A stretch of 64,000 nt of DNA from Frankia casuarinae (GTDB taxonomy: Bacteria > Actinomycetota > Actinomycetes > Frankiales > Frankiaceae), in NCBI RefSeq assembly GCF_000013345.1, contig NC_007777.1, positions 1,550,001 through 1,614,000 of the forward strand, written 5' to 3'. How positions within the stretch are numbered: the first letter of the stretch is position 1; the number at the start of each line of letters is the position of its first letter. The position numbers were made by a program, and so were the translations under genes. Below the pieces are notes generated by a model that was not told the DNA's origin, did not search any database, and saw nothing but the letters and a program-made list of their open reading frames with translations. Positions 16,499-29,054 of this stretch are shown here, one piece after another.

Positions 16499-17793
16499 CC
16501 GGCGTACCTGCGGGTGGTGAGCCCGTCGCCGGTGTACCGGTGGATGGTCTGCCCGCGCCGCGGGCTCCACTCGCGGCCGCGCGCCGCCGGTCCGGACCGG
16601 TCCCGATGCTCGCCGAGTCCGGGCTCGCGCCGAGGCCGCACGCGGTGGTCGTGGCCGGGGCGCGGCCGAACTTCATCAAGATCAAGCCGATTCTGGACGC
16701 CCTCGACGCGGAGGGTTTCCGGACCACGCTCGTGCACACCGGACAGCACTATGACGAGGCGATGAGCGAGGTGTTCTTCGCCGATCTCGGGCTGCGCCCC
16801 CCTGACCATCACCTCGCGGCCGGATCGGGCTCCCACGCCGTGCAGACGGCCGCGGTCATGACGTCGTTCGAGCCGTTGCTCGACCGGCTTGCCCCGGAGA
16901 TCGTCGTCGTGGTCGGCGATGTCAACTCAACTCTGGCCTGTGCGCTCGTCGCGGCGAAGGCGGGCGTGCCCGTTGCCCACGTGGAGGCGGGACTGCGTAG
17001 CGGTGACCGGTCCATGCCCGAGGAGATCAACCGTGTTGTCACCGACCACGTGTGCGACCAGCTGTTCGCGACCTCACCGGACGCGGTGGAGCATCTGTAC
17101 CGGGAGGGCCTGCCCCCCCGGGCGGTCCATCTCGTCGGCAACGTCATGGTGGACACCCTCCTGGCGTGCCGGGACGAGGCGCTGGGCCGGCCGACGCTGA
17201 CCGAGCTCGGCCTGCACCCGGGCGGGTACGGCCTGGTGACCATGCACCGGCCCGCCAACGTCGACGATCCGGACGTGCTCGCCGGGCTGCTCGGGGCGCT
17301 CGGGGAGATCGCGGTGCGCTGCCCGCTGGTCTTCCCGGCGCATCCCCGTACGGCGGCGCGGCTGGCCGGGATGCTCCCTCCGGGGGTTCGGCTGCTCGGA
17401 CCCGTGGGCTATCTCGACTCCCTGGCGTTGCAGGCCGGGGCGCGTCTCGTGCTCACCGATTCCGGCGGCGTGCAGGAGGAGTCCACCGTGCTGGGAGTAC
17501 CATGCCTGACGCTCCGTGACTCGACGGAACGTCCATTGACTGTTACCGAGGGTACCAACCGGGTGGTGGGTCGGGACCGGAGGGTGGTGGTCACGGCCGC
17601 GTTCGACACCCTGGAGCGGCCGCCTGCGCCCCGGCGTCCGGCCTTGTGGGACGGCCACGCCGCCCGCCGCATCGCGCGAATTCTGGCCCGGGTGGTCGCC
17701 CCCCCGCCGGAACCGGGCCGTCCGGGCGCACCGGATCCGGCGATCCGTCCGCCGACCCAGGACACAGCTAGCCACCTACCTCTCTCTATGTAA
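16495..17793 (+). CDS. wecB: UDP-N-acetylglucosamine 2-epimerase (non-hydrolysing)
   Basis: 432 residues from GTG at 16495, which overlaps the gmd stop; an ATG at 16606 would skip a Pro/Val-rich leader of 37 residues. GT-B-like epimerase motifs: [59 protein letters not shown]. It interconverts UDP-GlcNAc and UDP-ManNAc in the cytoplasm. With the dehydrogenase 15 bases downstream it supplies UDP-ManNAcA, a building block of teichuronic-acid-like or enterobacterial-common-antigen-like polymers. The Pro-rich C-terminal tail of about 35 residues is extra to the family. Confidence 0.9.
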   Translation: MTGVPAGGEPVAGVPVDGLPAPRAPLAAARRRSGPVPMLAESGLAPRPHAVVVAGARPNFIKIKPILDALDAEGFRTTLVHTGQHYDEAMSEVFFADLGLRPPDHHLAAGSGSHAVQTAAVMTSFEPLLDRLAPEIVVVVGDVNSTLACALVAAKAGVPVAHVEAGLRSGDRSMPEEINRVVTDHVCDQLFATSPDAVEHLYREGLPPRAVHLVGNVMVDTLLACRDEALGRPTLTELGLHPGGYGLVTMHRPANVDDPDVLAGLLGALGEIAVRCPLVFPAHPRTAARLAGMLPPGVRLLGPVGYLDSLALQAGARLVLTDSGGVQEESTVLGVPCLTLRDSTERPLTVTEGTNRVVGRDRRVVVTAAFDTLERPPAPRRPALWDGHAARRIARILARVVAPPPEPGRPGAPDPAIRPPTQDTASHLPLSM

Positions 17794-17808
17794 ACAATCT
17801 GACACACT

Positions 17809-19161
17809 ATGTGTATGACTTCGAAGAAGCTGGTGGTCGTCGGGCAGGGATACGTCGGTCTCCCGCTCGCGATGCGGGCGGTCGATGTGGGTTGGCGGGT
17901 CGTCGGGGTGGACGTGGACGAGAGCCGTGTCGCCCGGCTGGCCGCCGCGCGGTCCTACGTCGAGGACATCCCCGACAGGCAGCTCGTGGCAGCGTTGGGG
18001 TCGGGCCGGTACGAGCCGACGTCGGACTACGCCCGCGCCGCGGCGTTCGACGTCGCGGTGATCACTGTCCCTACCCCGTTGCGGGAGGGGGCTCCCGACC
18101 TGTCCTACATCGTGGGCGCGGCGCGCAGCCTCGCGCCGCTGGTCCGGCCGGGCGTGACCGTGATCCTGGAGTCGACGACCTATCCGGGGACGACCGAGGA
18201 GCTGTTCGCCCCGCTGCTCACCGAGGGTTCCGGTCTGCACCCTGGTATCGACTTCCATCTCGGCTACTCGCCGGAGCGGATCGATCCGGGTAACCGGGTG
18301 TGGAACCTGGTGAACACCCCCAAGGTCGTCTCCGGGGTGCACGAGGACTCCCTGGCGGCCGTGAGCGCCTTCTACGACACCGTGGTCGAGCGGACGGTTC
18401 CGGTCGGCTCGACCCGGACCGCCGAACTCACCAAACTGCTGGAGAACACCTTCCGGCATGTCAACATCGCGCTGGTGAACGAACTGGCGATGTTCGCGCA
18501 CGAACTCGGCGTCGACGTGTGGGAGGCGATCGACGCGGCCTCCACCAAGCCGTTCGGGTATCTGCGGTTCACTCCCGGCCCGGGGGTCGGCGGCCACTGC
18601 CTGCCCATCGACCCGTCGTACCTGTCCTGGCGGGTGCGCCGCAGCCTCGGCCGCAGCTTCCGATTCGTCGAGCTCGCCAACGACATCAACGACCACATGC
18701 CTGACCACGTGGTGCGGCGGGTCACCGAGATGCTCAACACCCGGCGACGGTCGGTCGCGGGCAGCCGCATCCTGCTGCTGGGACTCGCCTACAAGAAGAA
18801 CACCGGGGATGCGCGCGAGTCGCCCGCGACGCGGGTGGCCACCCTGCTCGCCGACCTCGGTGCCCACGTGCGAGCGGCGGACCCGCACGTCGACGCGGCC
18901 CGGCTGCCGCCCCGGGTGACCCTGGTGGAGGTGGATGCGGGAGAGCTTGCGGCCGCGGATCTGGTGGTGCTCCTGGTCGACCACGACGCCTTCGACCGTG
19001 ACCAGGTGGCACGGCATGCCTGTGCGGTCCTCGACACCCGGCACTGGCTGCCCACGCACGACCGGGGCCGCCGGCCGGTGGCGGCAGGCGGGGGACACCC
19101 GCTGATACCGGCGCAGGTCGCGCGGCACGACGAGCTTGCGTTCGCCGTGGAACCCCTGTGA
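17809..19161 (+). CDS. wecC: UDP-N-acetyl-D-mannosaminuronate dehydrogenase-like (nucleotide sugar dehydrogenase)
   Basis: 450 residues; ATG at 17809 or 17815, no clear ribosome site. The UDP-Glc/GDP-Man dehydrogenase family is shown by VVVGQGYVGLPLA, VITVPTP, ESTTYPGTTEE, ELTKLLENTFRHVNIA, and the catalytic-cysteine motif PGPGVGGHCLPIDP. LGLAYKKNTGDARESPA marks the C-terminal domain. It oxidises C6 of the UDP-sugar twice with NAD+, probably giving UDP-ManNAcA since wecB is directly upstream. A WbpA-type (UDP-GlcNAc) specificity is possible. The upstream gap has the A/T-rich TATGTAAACAATCTG, which could hold a secondary promoter. Confidence 0.88.
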   Translation: MCMTSKKLVVVGQGYVGLPLAMRAVDVGWRVVGVDVDESRVARLAAARSYVEDIPDRQLVAALGSGRYEPTSDYARAAAFDVAVITVPTPLREGAPDLSYIVGAARSLAPLVRPGVTVILESTTYPGTTEELFAPLLTEGSGLHPGIDFHLGYSPERIDPGNRVWNLVNTPKVVSGVHEDSLAAVSAFYDTVVERTVPVGSTRTAELTKLLENTFRHVNIALVNELAMFAHELGVDVWEAIDAASTKPFGYLRFTPGPGVGGHCLPIDPSYLSWRVRRSLGRSFRFVELANDINDHMPDHVVRRVTEMLNTRRRSVAGSRILLLGLAYKKNTGDARESPATRVATLLADLGAHVRAADPHVDAARLPPRVTLVEVDAGELAAADLVVLLVDHDAFDRDQVARHACAVLDTRHWLPTHDRGRRPVAAGGGHPLIPAQVARHDELAFAVEPL

Positions 19162-19296
19162 CCCCCTCCCACCTTCTGACGCCATCCCACCCTCGCGGCG
19201 TCCCGCATCTTCCCGTATCTTCTCGTATCTTTATGTAGTTGAATGATAACTGAAAATTATCGTCATCGAGAGGGTGCGGGCGGAGGGGCGGGTGCC

Positions 19297-20487
19297 ATGC
19301 GGGTCGTCGCCACCGACGCGTGGTTCCATCACCGGCCGAGTGGGTGGCGGCGCCGGGGCCCGATAACGGTGCTGAAGGTGCTGAACCGGATGGAGCGCTC
19401 CGGCATTCATCCGGGGGCCGTGAACCTGCTCCGCCGCCTCGACCAGGACGAGTTCCGGCTGTTGTTCGCGGTGACGTCCGGCGCGGCAGGAGCGTTCGAC
19501 GGTGAGATCCGGGCGCTCGGCGGCGAGGTGTACCACTGCCGGGCCGACTGGCGCTTTCCATGGTCCTTCCTGAGGCTGCTGCGCCAGGTACGCCCGGACG
19601 TGGTGCAGGCGGAGGTGGTGCAGGCGGACGTGACGATCCTCTCCGGGGTGGTCCTCGCGCTGGCCCGGCTCGGGGGGGTTCGGCGCCGCGTCGCCTACCT
19701 CGCCGATGCCCCGGACCGGCACGGCGACAGCCTGGGCGGCCGGGTGCGGCGGATCGTCGGCCGGTTGCTGCTCGACCGGTTCGCCACCCATCTGGTCGCG
19801 GTGAGCGAGGCGGTGATGCGGGGTCTGTGGCGGGAGAACTGGCGGCTCGACTCCCGTTGCCGCGTCATCTACCACGGCGTCGAGCTGGAACCGGTCGGCG
19901 TCGCCATCGCGGCCCGCCGCCGCGCGGAGGAACTCGCCGAGGACGATCAGGAGCTTGTCACCATCGTCCACGTTGCCTGCCCGGATTCGGCGAAGAGCCG
20001 GGACCGGGCCGTGGAGATTCTCGCGGCGCTGCGGGGGCGGTCTGTGAACGCCCGGCTCCTCTTCGTGGGTCGTCAGGATGCCGCCGAGACGGCCCGGCTG
20101 GTCGCGCTGGCGTCTCGACGTGGCGTCGCTGACCACGTCGAGTTCATCGGCGAGGTTCTTGAGATCCCACGCCTGCTGGTCGCGGCCTCGCTGCTGCTGG
20201 TCACCTCCCGCCACGAGGGCCTGACCGGCATCGTGCTCGAGGCCTGCGCGGTCGGGACGCCCGTGCTCTGCGCGGACCTGCCCGGGGTCGACGAGATCGC
20301 CCGGCTGCTCCCCGGCGTGACGATCCTGCCGCTGCGTATCTCCGACGCGGTCTGGGCCGACACCGCCGAGATGCTCACCGCCGTTCCCCCGACCATTGAT
20401 CAGCGCCGGGAGGCGATGCGTCTGCTGCGCCGGTCCCCGTTCACGATGGAGCACTGGCAACGCGACATCACGGCGGTGTGGTCGTAG
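19297..20487 (+). CDS. GT4 glycosyltransferase
   Basis: 396 residues. ATG at 19297 is chosen for GGAGG ten bases upstream; an upstream ATG at 19243 lies in an A/T-rich promoter-like stretch. GT-B fold with an acceptor domain (RSGIHPGAVNLLRRL) and donor-site motifs VIYHGVEL, VHVACPDSAKSRD and SRHEGLTGIVLEACAVGTPV. No membrane helix. It probably transfers a sugar onto the lipid-linked intermediate using donors made by wecB/wecC or gmd upstream. The 135-base gap after wecC contains CGTATCTT direct repeats and an A/T island, suggesting its own promoter. Donor unknown. Confidence 0.85.
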   Translation: MRVVATDAWFHHRPSGWRRRGPITVLKVLNRMERSGIHPGAVNLLRRLDQDEFRLLFAVTSGAAGAFDGEIRALGGEVYHCRADWRFPWSFLRLLRQVRPDVVQAEVVQADVTILSGVVLALARLGGVRRRVAYLADAPDRHGDSLGGRVRRIVGRLLLDRFATHLVAVSEAVMRGLWRENWRLDSRCRVIYHGVELEPVGVAIAARRRAEELAEDDQELVTIVHVACPDSAKSRDRAVEILAALRGRSVNARLLFVGRQDAAETARLVALASRRGVADHVEFIGEVLEIPRLLVAASLLLVTSRHEGLTGIVLEACAVGTPVLCADLPGVDEIARLLPGVTILPLRISDAVWADTAEMLTAVPPTIDQRREAMRLLRRSPFTMEHWQRDITAVWS

Positions 20488-20553
20488 CCGGCGTCCCCGC
20501 CCGTCCGGGTACCGCCACCGTCCGGCCACGACCAGGAAGGACGACCGCCCACG

Positions 20554-21912
20554 ATGAAGATAGTCACCTTGCTCGAGGCGGGGGACGGCCCGCGGTGGCC
20601 CGTCGCGCACGCCGTAGCCGAAAGGGAGAGCGGGGACCGCGTCATCGTCCTGATGCCCCCGCCCGACCACGTCGACAGTCCACTGGCCCGGGAGTTGACC
20701 GCGGGCGGCGTGGAGGTCGTCGCGAGCCCCGTGCCGCACCGGGGAGCGTCGATCCGCCGTCAGGCCGGTGGGATTCTCCGGCTGCGGGCGGAGCTGGCCG
20801 CGCTCGGGGCGGACGTCGTCCACTACCACCACTACGCCTCGGCGGTGGCCGCCCGCCTCGCCACCGTGGGCACCACGATCACCCGCGTGTACATGGTCGC
20901 GAACCCTCTGCACCTGGACCACCCGCTGATCCGGCCGGTCGAGCGGGTGCTCTGTCGGCTCGATCACCTGCTGATCGCGCCGACCTCCGACGTCCGGTGC
21001 CGCTACGCCGCGCTCGGCCAGCCGGTGCGCCGCCTGCGCACCGTGTCCTACGGCGTGGATCTGGACCGGTTCACGCCGGCGGACGACCGGGAGCGCCGGG
21101 CGGTCCGGACGGATCTCGATCTGCCCGAGAACGGGTTCGTGGCGGTGCGGGTGGCGCACTTCCACCCGCCCGGTCGTCTTGTCCATCCGGGCCGGGGGGT
21201 GGCGGGCCACGAGGTACTGCTGGCGGCCTGGTCGCGGTTCGTCGAGCTGGGCGGTCGCGGCACCCTGATCCTCGTTGACGGGGCTCCCGAGGGCGGGGAG
21301 GACGTCGCCGGTCGGCGCAACGAGGCCGCGGTCCGTTACCGCGAGCGGGTCCGGGTCTGGGCCGGGGCGCTTCCCGGCGCGGCGGCGGTGCGCTGGGTGC
21401 ACGGTGTCCGCGACGTGCGGCCGTACTACGCCGCCGCCGATGTGAACGTGGTGTCCTCCTGGGTGGAGGACTACGGCGCCATCGGGGTGGCGTCGGCCTG
21501 CGGGGTACCGACCGTGGCGACGCGGGTCGGGGCGATCAGCGAGCTGGTGGACGACGAGACCGGCTGGCTGGTGGCACCCGGCGACGCGGTGGCGGTGGCG
21601 GAGTGTCTCACCGACGCCGCGGCCGGCCGGCGGACACCCGCCGCGCGCGACCGAGGCTTCGCCGCGCGGGCACGGGCCGAGAAGCTGCTGGATCGCCGGT
21701 CGTTGAGCCAGGACGTCGTCGCTGCCCTGCACGAGGCCGTGCGCGGCGCGCGGTCGTGGCACGCGTGCTCCGGCCCGGGCCGGAGCGTGCCGGGATGCAC
21801 CGGGGACCGAAAGAACGAGTTCACCCGCAGGTGGGGTGATTATTGCCGAACATTCCGCCGTTGTGGGCAGGGGCCGCCGGCAGCTTCCGCTACTGTTAGC
21901 AGTGTTAAGTAA
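20554..21912 (+). CDS. GT4 glycosyltransferase
   Basis: 452 residues, ATG with AGGAAGGA about 12 bases upstream. Motifs: [18 protein letters not shown] at the N-terminus, [29 protein letters not shown] and [20 protein letters not shown], the last replacing the usual EGFG with EDYG in the E-x7-E region. The final 60 residues are Cys/Arg-rich and look non-conserved, so the biological stop may be recent. A hairpin 50 bases after the stop (21961-21983) probably ends the polysaccharide transcript. It would add a late sugar of the repeat unit; donor not predictable. Confidence 0.82.
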   Translation: MKIVTLLEAGDGPRWPVAHAVAERESGDRVIVLMPPPDHVDSPLARELTAGGVEVVASPVPHRGASIRRQAGGILRLRAELAALGADVVHYHHYASAVAARLATVGTTITRVYMVANPLHLDHPLIRPVERVLCRLDHLLIAPTSDVRCRYAALGQPVRRLRTVSYGVDLDRFTPADDRERRAVRTDLDLPENGFVAVRVAHFHPPGRLVHPGRGVAGHEVLLAAWSRFVELGGRGTLILVDGAPEGGEDVAGRRNEAAVRYRERVRVWAGALPGAAAVRWVHGVRDVRPYYAAADVNVVSSWVEDYGAIGVASACGVPTVATRVGAISELVDDETGWLVAPGDAVAVAECLTDAAAGRRTPAARDRGFAARARAEKLLDRRSLSQDVVAALHEAVRGARSWHACSGPGRSVPGCTGDRKNEFTRRWGDYCRTFRRCGQGPPAASATVSSVK

Positions 21913-21960
21913 TTGCTGGAGTCGGGCGTGACGACCTTGTTCGGGAGGCCCTGGCGGTTC

Positions 21961-21983
21961 CCGCCGACCCGGAGGGTCGGCGG
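21961..21983 (+). terminator. Stem-loop terminator after the polysaccharide unit
   Basis: Perfect 10-bp stem (CCGCCGACCC with GGGTCGGCGG) and a three-base loop, 49 bases after the GT4 stop. No U tract follows, as is common in actinobacteria. The rest of the 272-base gap to acnA shows no further gene. Confidence 0.6.
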
Positions 21984-22184
21984 GGTCACAGCGTCGCGGG
22001 CGCGGTGCGAGACGCGCCGGAATGCCAGGATGGGACGGAGCTGGCCGAGGCAGGCAGGCGCCGGATGCGTGCCCACCCGGGGCCGTGGGTCCGGTGTCAC
22101 CATGGTGCGGCCAGCCGGGCGGGGCCATGGGAGCGAGCCCCGCCGCTCGCGGGTGGCGGGCGGCGGGCGACGAGGAGGAGAACG

Positions 22185-24968
<2,784 letters not shown>

Positions 24969-24986
24969 CCCACGACCAATGATCCG

Positions 24987-25017
24987 GGGCCGGCGGGTTC
25001 GCTCCCTGCCGGCCCCG
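24987..25017 (+). terminator. Stem-loop terminator after acnA
   Basis: GGGGCCGGC pairs perfectly with GCCGGCCCC across a 13-base spacer that can itself pair (GGG/CCC). It begins 19 bases after the acnA stop. No U tract. Confidence 0.7.
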
Positions 25018-25110
25018 CCCGCCGGTCCGCATGCCGCGCGCCCCCGTTCCCGTTTCCCGGACTGAGAAGCGACACGCCGTCAGCGGTATCAGTTGGGGAG
25101 GAACACCGTC

Positions 25111-25359
25111 ATGCCCGGACAGTGGGACGCCACCGTCAAGTCGGTCTACGCCGTCGACAGTGGTACCTCGGGATCCGCTCCCGCGGCGGTCTCAGTCGGG
25201 CGCTCGTCGCAGCCGGAATCGACGACGTCGTGCCCTGGCCGTGAGCGGGGCCGGTGGTGGGCTCGCCCGGTCGGGGACCTCAGTCGCGGTCGGCGGGGGG
25301 ATCCTCGGCGAGCAGGGCGGTCAGCGCCGGGAACAGGGCCGGCGGGGCGGCGACGGTGA
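25111..25359 (+). CDS. Small ORF of unknown function with a strong ribosome site
   Basis: 82 residues from ATG at 25111, preceded by GGGGAGG with nine-base spacing. The first 30 residues (MPGQWDATVKSVYAVDSG...) look protein-like. The C-terminal half is Arg/Gly-rich and runs antisense into the IMPase gene by 80 bases. A second frame ends nearby in LSRALVAAGIDDVVPWP followed by TGA at 25243, which reads like a genuine C-terminus. A frameshifted remnant of a small gene of about 45 codons (25111-25245) is therefore possible. No family recognised. Confidence 0.3.
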   Translation: MPGQWDATVKSVYAVDSGTSGSAPAAVSVGRSSQPESTTSCPGRERGRWWARPVGDLSRGRRGDPRRAGRSAPGTGPAGRRR

Positions 25360-26086
25360 GATCTTCGCCCGCCGGGCGGCCGTGCAGCCCACCGACCCGC
25401 AGCCCGGCCTCCACCGCCACCAGGCCGCCGGCGGCCTGGTCCCAGGGCTTCAGCCCACGCTCGTAGTAGGCGTCGACGAGGCCGCCGGCCGCCGCGCACA
25501 GGTCCAGCGAGGCCGCACCCATCCGACGGAGGTCGCGCACCCGGGGCACCACCCGGCTGGCGACAGCGGCCTGCGCGGCCCGGCGGGACGCCGTGTAGCC
25601 GAAACCCGTTGCGACGAGGGCGCCGGCCAGCGTCGTCACCGTGGAGCCGGTCAGCGGTTCCCCGTCCCGGTACGATCCGCCGCCCCGCGTGGCGGTGTAG
25701 GTCGCGCCCAGCGCCGGGGCGTGCACAACCCCGGCGACGACCTCCCCGTCGACCTCGGCGGCGATCGAGACCGCCCAGTTGGGCAGCCGGTAGAGGAAGT
25801 TCACCGTCCCGTCGAGCGGGTCGACGATCCAGCGCACCCCGGTCGTGCCGGCGGAGTCCGAACCCTCCTCGCCGAGCAGTCCGTCGCCGGGGCGCAGTTC
25901 GGCGAGCCGCCGGGCGACGAGCGCCTCGGAGGCGCGGTCGAGAGCGGTCACGACGTCGGTGGGAGACGACTTCGTCGTCTCCGCGGCCACGGTGCCCTCC
26001 CGGCCCCGCGCGAGCAGGTCACCCGCCGCACGGGCGATCGTCAGCGCAATGGCGAGCAGTTCGTCCGGGTCTGGCAGGTCGCTCAT
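25280..26086 (-). CDS. Inositol monophosphatase family protein
   Basis: 268 residues from ATG at 26086 with GGAG ten bases upstream. Metal-binding motifs GEEG at 72-75, WIVDPLDGT at 86-94 and the second motif KPWDQAAGGLVAVEAG are intact, so Mg2+-dependent phosphatase activity is expected. Substrates in this family include inositol-1-phosphate, histidinol phosphate and fructose-1,6-bisphosphate. The neighbour ValS gives no clue. In actinobacteria SuhB-like proteins lie in the same region near dut, which fits. Divergent from valS across a 237-base region. Confidence 0.88.
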   Translation of the reverse strand: MSDLPDPDELLAIALTIARAAGDLLARGREGTVAAETTKSSPTDVVTALDRASEALVARRLAELRPGDGLLGEEGSDSAGTTGVRWIVDPLDGTVNFLYRLPNWAVSIAAEVDGEVVAGVVHAPALGATYTATRGGGSYRDGEPLTGSTVTTLAGALVATGFGYTASRRAAQAAVASRVVPRVRDLRRMGAASLDLCAAAGGLVDAYYERGLKPWDQAAGGLVAVEAGLRVGGLHGRPAGEDLTVAAPPALFPALTALLAEDPPADRD

Positions 26087-26323
26087 CGTCCGGCGCTCCA
26101 GGGATCGGCACGAAGTGGGGATCGGCACGGGAGTACGGTCCGTTCAACGGTTCATCCTGCCAAGACGGCCGGTCGTGTACTCCCCATGGAACGTGAGAGG
26201 TGTCACGTCCGTCGACCTCTTCCGCTTCCCGTTTCCGTTCCGTTCCGGCTCCGGCTCCGGCCCAGGGGCGCCTGCCCGGGCCGGAACCTCGCCGGTCCGC
26301 CGACCGGGGGACCTCGGCGGTCG

Positions 26324-29035
26324 ATGACCACGATCGAGGCGCCCGTAGGATCGTTACTTGTGGTTGCGACAGACGGTACGGAACGGTCCACCCGCGCGGT
26401 CCCGGCGAAGCCGAGCCTGGACGGCATCGAGGCGCGCTGGTCGACGGTATGGCAGGACGAGGGCACCTACGCGTTCGACCGGACGGTCGACCGCGGGCAG
26501 GTCTACTCCATCGACACCCCGCCGCCGACCGTCAGCGGTTCCCTGCACGTGGGGCACGTCTTCTCGTACACCCACACCGACCTGATCGCCCGCTACCAGC
26601 GGATGCGGGGTCGCGAGGTCTTCTACCCGATGGGCTTCGACGACAACGGGCTGCCGACCGAGCGCCGGGTCCAGAACTACTTCGCTGTCCGCTGCGAGCC
26701 GTCGCTGCCCTACGACCCGGGTTTCACTCCGCCGGACAAGCCCGGCAAGGAGCAGGTCCCGATCTCGCGACGCAACTTCGTCGAGCTCTGCGAGCGGCTG
26801 ACCCTGGAGGACGAGAAGGGCTTCGAGCAGCTCTGGCGCAGGCTGGGGCTCTCCGTCGACTGGTCGTACACCTACGCGACGATCGACGCCCGGTCGCGGA
26901 CCGTTGCGCAGCGGGCCTTTCTGCGCAACCTCGCTCGGGGGGAGGCCTATCTTGCCGAGGCCCCGACGCTGTGGGACGTCACCTTCCGTACCGCGGTGGC
27001 CCAGGCCGAGCTGGAGGACCGGGACCGCCCCGGCGCGTACCACAGCCTGGCCTTCCCCCGGTCGGGCGTCTCCGCCCCGAGCAGCGGGCTGGACCCGGCG
27101 GGCTCCGGGGATCTGGCGGGCTCCGGGGATCTGGCGGACCCGATTGTCATCGAGACGACCCGTCCCGAGCTGCTGCCCGCCTGCGTCGCCCTGGTCGCCC
27201 ATCCGGACGACCCGCGTTACCAGTCGTTGTTCGGCGCCACGGTGCGGACCCCGCTGTTCGACGTTGAGGTCCCGGTGGTCGCGCACCGGTTGGCCGACCC
27301 CGAAAAGGGATCCGGCATCGCGATGATCTGCACCTTCGGCGACCTCACCGACGTGACGTGGTGGCGCGAGCTGCGGCTGCCGGCGCGTGCGGTGATCGGC
27401 CGTGACGGCCGGTTCATCCCGGACCCACCGGGCGCCGTCACCTCCGCGGCCGGCCGGGAGCGGTACGCCGAGCTCGCCGGAAAGACCGTGCACAGCGCCC
27501 GGGCGCGGATCGTCGAACTGCTCGCCGGGTCCGGCGCGCTGCTCGGCGATCCGCGGCCGATCACCCATCCGGTCAAGTTCTACGAGAAGGGCGACCGGCC
27601 GCTGGAGATCGTGACGACCCGCCAGTGGTACCTCCGCAACGGCGGGCGGGACGAGCCGCTGCGGGCCGCGCTGCGTGGACGCGGCCAGGAGCTGCGCTGG
27701 TACCCGGACTACATGAAGGTCCGCTACGAGAACTGGGTCGACGGCCTCAACGGCGACTGGCTGATCAGCCGGCAGCGGTTCTTCGGCGTGCCGTTCCCGG
27801 TGTGGTACCCGCTGGACGCCGCCGGTGCGCCGCGGTATGACGCGCCGATCGTGCCCGACGAGGCCTCGCTGCCGGTCGACCCGTCCAGCGACGTCCCGCC
27901 CGGGTACGCCGCCGAGCAGCGGGGCGTGCCCGGCGGGTTTGCCGCCGACCCCGACGTGATGGACACCTGGGCGACGTCTTCGCTCACCCCACTGATCGCC
28001 AGCGGCTGGGAGCACGATACCGATCTGTTCTCCCGGGTCTTCCCGATGGACCTGCGTCCGCAGGCGCACGAGATCATCCGGACCTGGTTGTTCTCGACGG
28101 TGGTGCGCACCCACGCCGAGTTCGACGTGCTGCCCTGGTCGAACGCGGCGATCTCCGGTTGGATCCTCGACCCGGACCGTAAGAAGATGTCGAAGTCCAA
28201 GGGCAACGTGGTGACCCCGATGGGCCTGCTCGAGGAGCATGGGTCGGACGCGGTCCGTTATTGGGCGGCGTCCGGGCGGCCGGGTACCGACACCGCCTTC
28301 GATGTCGGCCAGATGAAGAACGGCCGCCGGCTCGCCATCAAGATCCTCAACGCCAGCCGGTTCGCGCTCGGTCTTGCCGTGACCCCCGACGCCGGGGTCT
28401 CCGACGCCGAGGTCTCCGACGCCGAGGCGGCCCCCGCCCCGGCCAGTGAACCGCTGGACCGTGCCCTGCTGGCCGCCTTGGCCGACGTGGTCGACGCCGC
28501 CACCGCGGCCTTCGACGGCTACGACTACGCCCGGGCCCTCGAGGTCACCGAGTCGTTCTTCTGGCGGTTCTGTGACGACTACGTCGAGCTTGTGAAGGGC
28601 CGGGCGTACGGCTCCTCCGGGGCGGCGGGCGCGGCCTCCGCGCACACCACGCTCTCGGTGGCCCTGTCAGCGCTGCTCCGGCTGTTCGCCCCGGTCCTGC
28701 CGTTCGTCACCGAGGAGGTCTGGTCCTGGTGGCGTCCCGGTTCGGTGCACCGGGCGAGCTGGCCGGACGCCGCCGAGATCCGCAAGCTCGCCGAGGGCGC
28801 CCGCGTGGAGCTCCTCGGTGCCGTCGGGGCGGCGCTGTCCGGTGTCCGCCGGGCCAAGTCCGAGGCGAAGGTGTCGCAGAAGGCCGAGGTCGCGAGCGTC
28901 CGGATCAGCGGCGAGGCCGACCTCGTCGCCCTCGTCGAGTCGGTGGCCGCGGACCTGCGCAGCGCCGGCAGCATCCGGGAGCTCACGCTGAGCCCGACCG
29001 GCGGCGAGATCGCCGTCGCCGTCGAACTGGCCTGA
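26324..29035 (+). CDS. valS: Valine--tRNA ligase
   Basis: 903 residues from ATG at 26324; an internal GTG at 26359 is an alternative. Class I synthetase with the HIGH signature HVGH at 75-78 and KMSKS near 621-625. DDNGLPTERRVQN and the valine-specific editing domain lie between them. It charges tRNA-Val and edits mischarged threonine. The sequence looks like the shorter ValS group shared by archaea and actinobacteria rather than the E. coli form. Two in-frame duplications, GSGDLAGSGDLAD near 263-275 and VSDAEVSDAE near 690, are local insertions. Convergent with narK, 19 bases away. Confidence 0.95.
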   Translation: MTTIEAPVGSLLVVATDGTERSTRAVPAKPSLDGIEARWSTVWQDEGTYAFDRTVDRGQVYSIDTPPPTVSGSLHVGHVFSYTHTDLIARYQRMRGREVFYPMGFDDNGLPTERRVQNYFAVRCEPSLPYDPGFTPPDKPGKEQVPISRRNFVELCERLTLEDEKGFEQLWRRLGLSVDWSYTYATIDARSRTVAQRAFLRNLARGEAYLAEAPTLWDVTFRTAVAQAELEDRDRPGAYHSLAFPRSGVSAPSSGLDPAGSGDLAGSGDLADPIVIETTRPELLPACVALVAHPDDPRYQSLFGATVRTPLFDVEVPVVAHRLADPEKGSGIAMICTFGDLTDVTWWRELRLPARAVIGRDGRFIPDPPGAVTSAAGRERYAELAGKTVHSARARIVELLAGSGALLGDPRPITHPVKFYEKGDRPLEIVTTRQWYLRNGGRDEPLRAALRGRGQELRWYPDYMKVRYENWVDGLNGDWLISRQRFFGVPFPVWYPLDAAGAPRYDAPIVPDEASLPVDPSSDVPPGYAAEQRGVPGGFAADPDVMDTWATSSLTPLIASGWEHDTDLFSRVFPMDLRPQAHEIIRTWLFSTVVRTHAEFDVLPWSNAAISGWILDPDRKKMSKSKGNVVTPMGLLEEHGSDAVRYWAASGRPGTDTAFDVGQMKNGRRLAIKILNASRFALGLAVTPDAGVSDAEVSDAEAAPAPASEPLDRALLAALADVVDAATAAFDGYDYARALEVTESFFWRFCDDYVELVKGRAYGSSGAAGAASAHTTLSVALSALLRLFAPVLPFVTEEVWSWWRPGSVHRASWPDAAEIRKLAEGARVELLGAVGAALSGVRRAKSEAKVSQKAEVASVRISGEADLVALVESVAADLRSAGSIRELTLSPTGGEIAVAVELA

Positions 29036-29054
29036 ACACCGGGCACAGCCGGGA

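Noticed and set aside
26087-26323. T-box leader for valS
   Set aside because: No T-box sequence or terminator/antiterminator pair seen upstream of the gene.
26354-28645. A 763-codon minus-strand frame opposite valS
   Set aside because: Mirror of valS codon structure; no motif and no ribosome site.
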